From Lingula anatina (lineage: Eukaryota > Brachiopoda > Lingulata > Lingulida > Lingulidae), in the NCBI RefSeq assembly GCF_001039355.2, contig NW_019775401.1:380850-435252 (forward strand): a DNA stretch of 54,403 nucleotides. The letters are read 5' to 3'. The position numbers and the translations under genes are program-made. Below the pieces are notes generated by a model. The model saw only the letters and a program-made list of their open reading frames with translations, did not search any database and had not been told where the DNA came from. Each line of letters opens with the position of its first letter. The first letter of the stretch is position 1. Of the stretch, positions 52,212 to 54,403 are shown in pieces.

Positions 52212-54403
52212 AACTTGACGAAACACCACCCCCAGATTACTGCATTGTGTGACCACACAGATCAACTCTGGATTACAATTTGAGGGCATTTATTTAGCCT
52301 GCGATCCTTATGTTTGACCGAATGCAACTAGGTGAGATTAGAAAGAAAATTGGTCACAAAGTCAAATACAAAATCAATGATGATGGACTTTACAGTTCAG
52401 ATTGCAGAGAGGGTGGGGACTACCTTGCTTTATCGGGAGCTTCTACTAAGGAGGTTCTAGCATGTAATTTGCCAGATTTACTTTGGTGGTCCCTGCATAT
52501 CAACGCTAACGAGAGCTGGCAGCATGTAATCTTTTTAACCATGGCCGTTTGGGAAGTTCAACCACCTCATTCTGCTAATCACCTGAGCATAAAAAGTAGG
52601 GAGGGGTCTATTGAGTACAAACTCATTTTCACCCATTTTCTAAGAAACTAACCAAATTCGTCCACAGAATCATTTATTGTTAAGAGTTTCCATTTAAAGA
52701 TGAATAATTTTTTAATTTCATTTATTTCTTTTTTTTTTATGACATAAATCCTGAACAGCGGAATAACATCTTTTTTATACTCACTGACAAAAGTGGTAAC
52801 AAAAGAAAAATGGTCATTTCCATTACTTAAAGAGTTAAATAATTATGTATTAAGAGAATAACCAATTTAAAAAGGAGGAAAGTGGCACAGCTGTTTAATT
52901 CAGTTCCCCTTTCTTTGGCTGCTGAACATATAGGACCTTTGGAAATAGATATCTGTTCCATTTCACCCTAACAACACTTGCAAAATAATGATGTATACAC
53001 TCAAGCTGCCTCCAAGCACTTTTGTCTAAGGAAAAGCTTTTATCCAAAGTTTCTAACTTGTAACACGCCTGATCCCCAATAAAAGGTCAAGTGATAATAA
53101 AGAAATCCTGCAATCTGATGACGAGACCCTCAAGTCAAGCTTACTATAATGGAAACTGCTTGTTTCACTTGAATCGATTGCTGAATGTGCAATGTGAAAC
53201 TGTGGTTCAGAATTGTAATCATGAAAAAAAGTTGGAACTTTGTCAAAATTCTGCTTAATCAAGACAAAATTTTAACAAGGTTTTATTCAAGTTGACAGAC
53301 AACTTTTATCATAGATAAACAAAATGGCATAAAAATTTACAAAAATTTCTCTTTGAGTTATGACTTCAGTAAATTTGCTCCATTTGTGCAGCAGAAAAAA
53401 ATTCCCACCAAAACATGATTCATTAGACAAATATCTCAATTCTACAATTGTTCCTACACAAACCAAAGATAGCTATCAATACACAATTTAAAACTCTTAT
53501 CAAAGCAGTTCTGTAACAATAATCACTAATGATAATAGCACGTACCATGACAATGAACAAAAGTGACATATGCCAATACACCTTTCCACTTATCCAATAT
53601 GACATAACTTACAAATCAGTATAAAGTATCTAATTATATTATCAATCGTAAGTGCTGCAAACAAGATGCAAGTACAGACAATACACATTATTGTTTTACT
53701 CCTCTATTGCAGCCACAATTTCTTTGAAAGCTAACAACCAATAAATACAGGCTTAATAAAATGGAGAGCAAAATTGCATATTATCAGCTACCATGCTAAT
53801 TAGCCAGAAAGCACATATAGTAATTCACTTGACTTTCATTCATTTAAGGGGATTTCCAGTTGTCCTTAGCATCCTTTAGTATTGGTAAATACTGGACTTT
53901 TAACTAAGTTGCTGCTACGAAACCAGTCAAGTAGAATGGTGAACAGTACATTATATCAAGAGACCTACATCTTCATTTAATGAAAAACCTTTCAATACAT
54001 CAAACAGTTTCTTATGACCCATTTTCTTTGCCATCATAAATGATCATCTAATGTAAATCCTGGGAAATGATCATTTCTCCTTTCTTGAATGTACAAGCCA
54101 TGGAGAACAAAGGAACATTAACTTAGTCATGAATCACTGGTCACTCGATGGCTTCATCCACAGCCAATACCAATCAGATATTTCACCACAATGACTGTGT
54201 GCTACTGATAAATGGGCATTTCCAATGGTCAAGTGTTCTTAATGAAAGTAAATTAACCCTGATTAATCAGCTAATCTCAGGAAAAAACTTTCCAATTAAG
54301 ACCTGATTAATTTGACACTTGAGAAACCCAAGAACAGGATGCCTCCGATATTTCTTCAACTAGATAATCCCTATCAAGTAGCTGATAACCTATTCAGCTA
54401 TTG
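52212..54403. other. Non-coding flank at right edge
   Basis: An open frame of 113 codons on the plus strand at 52310-52651 has no family resemblance; it is treated as chance. The rest is AT-rich with no recognisable feature. Confidence 0.45.

Noticed and set aside
52310-52651. A 113-codon open frame near the right edge
   Set aside because: No recognisable domain or splice context; length is within chance expectation for the window.

Overview
This is a window of nuclear DNA from a bilaterian invertebrate, most likely a marine lophotrochozoan or deuterostome. I cannot name the species. The evidence is an AT-rich sequence, protein genes split by spliceosomal introns of a few hundred to several thousand bases with GT..AG borders, AATAAA poly(A) signals, many microsatellites, and proteins that align by eye with single-copy metazoan families. 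No bacterial, viral or retroelement coding region was seen.

Layout from left to right. (1) Positions 1-396, minus strand: the start of an axonemal dynein heavy chain gene, which runs off the left edge. (2) Positions 3743-8421, plus strand: a complete four-exon calcipressin (RCAN) gene, head-to-head with the dynein and with a perfect palindromic CRE upstream. (3) Positions 11010-12930, plus strand: a complete five-exon PCNP gene. (4) Positions 14801-46326, minus strand: a large SASH1 orthologue (SLY, SH3, SAM, long disordered linkers, C-terminal SAM), convergent with PCNP. Assembled from the 41.6 kb start exon, its exons keep phase throughout and give 1957 codons plus a stop. (5) Positions 46327-54403: no confident gene. 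This is probably the upstream intron or 5' flank of SASH1, with several repeats, a Harbinger-like MITE and a GC-rich hairpin island.

The most consequential observation concerns the assembly. Two stretches inside SASH1 (about 3.6 kb and 2.95 kb) are each present twice, back to back, with a single N at the junction and small allelic differences. Both look like uncollapsed haplotype overlaps. Read literally they would duplicate the SH3-SAM exons, and the exon phases do not permit an in-frame product. Compared as alleles, the copies show silent differences in the SH3/SAM exons and a cluster of amino-acid changes in the disordered linker.

The most interesting biology is in SASH1: two alternative start exons that both splice in phase to the same downstream exon, and a candidate internal start exon (ATG GCT AAG) that would give a short form lacking the N-terminal 850 or so residues, similar in layout to vertebrate SASH3/SAMSN1. 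All gene calls rest on recognising families by eye. No database search was run.
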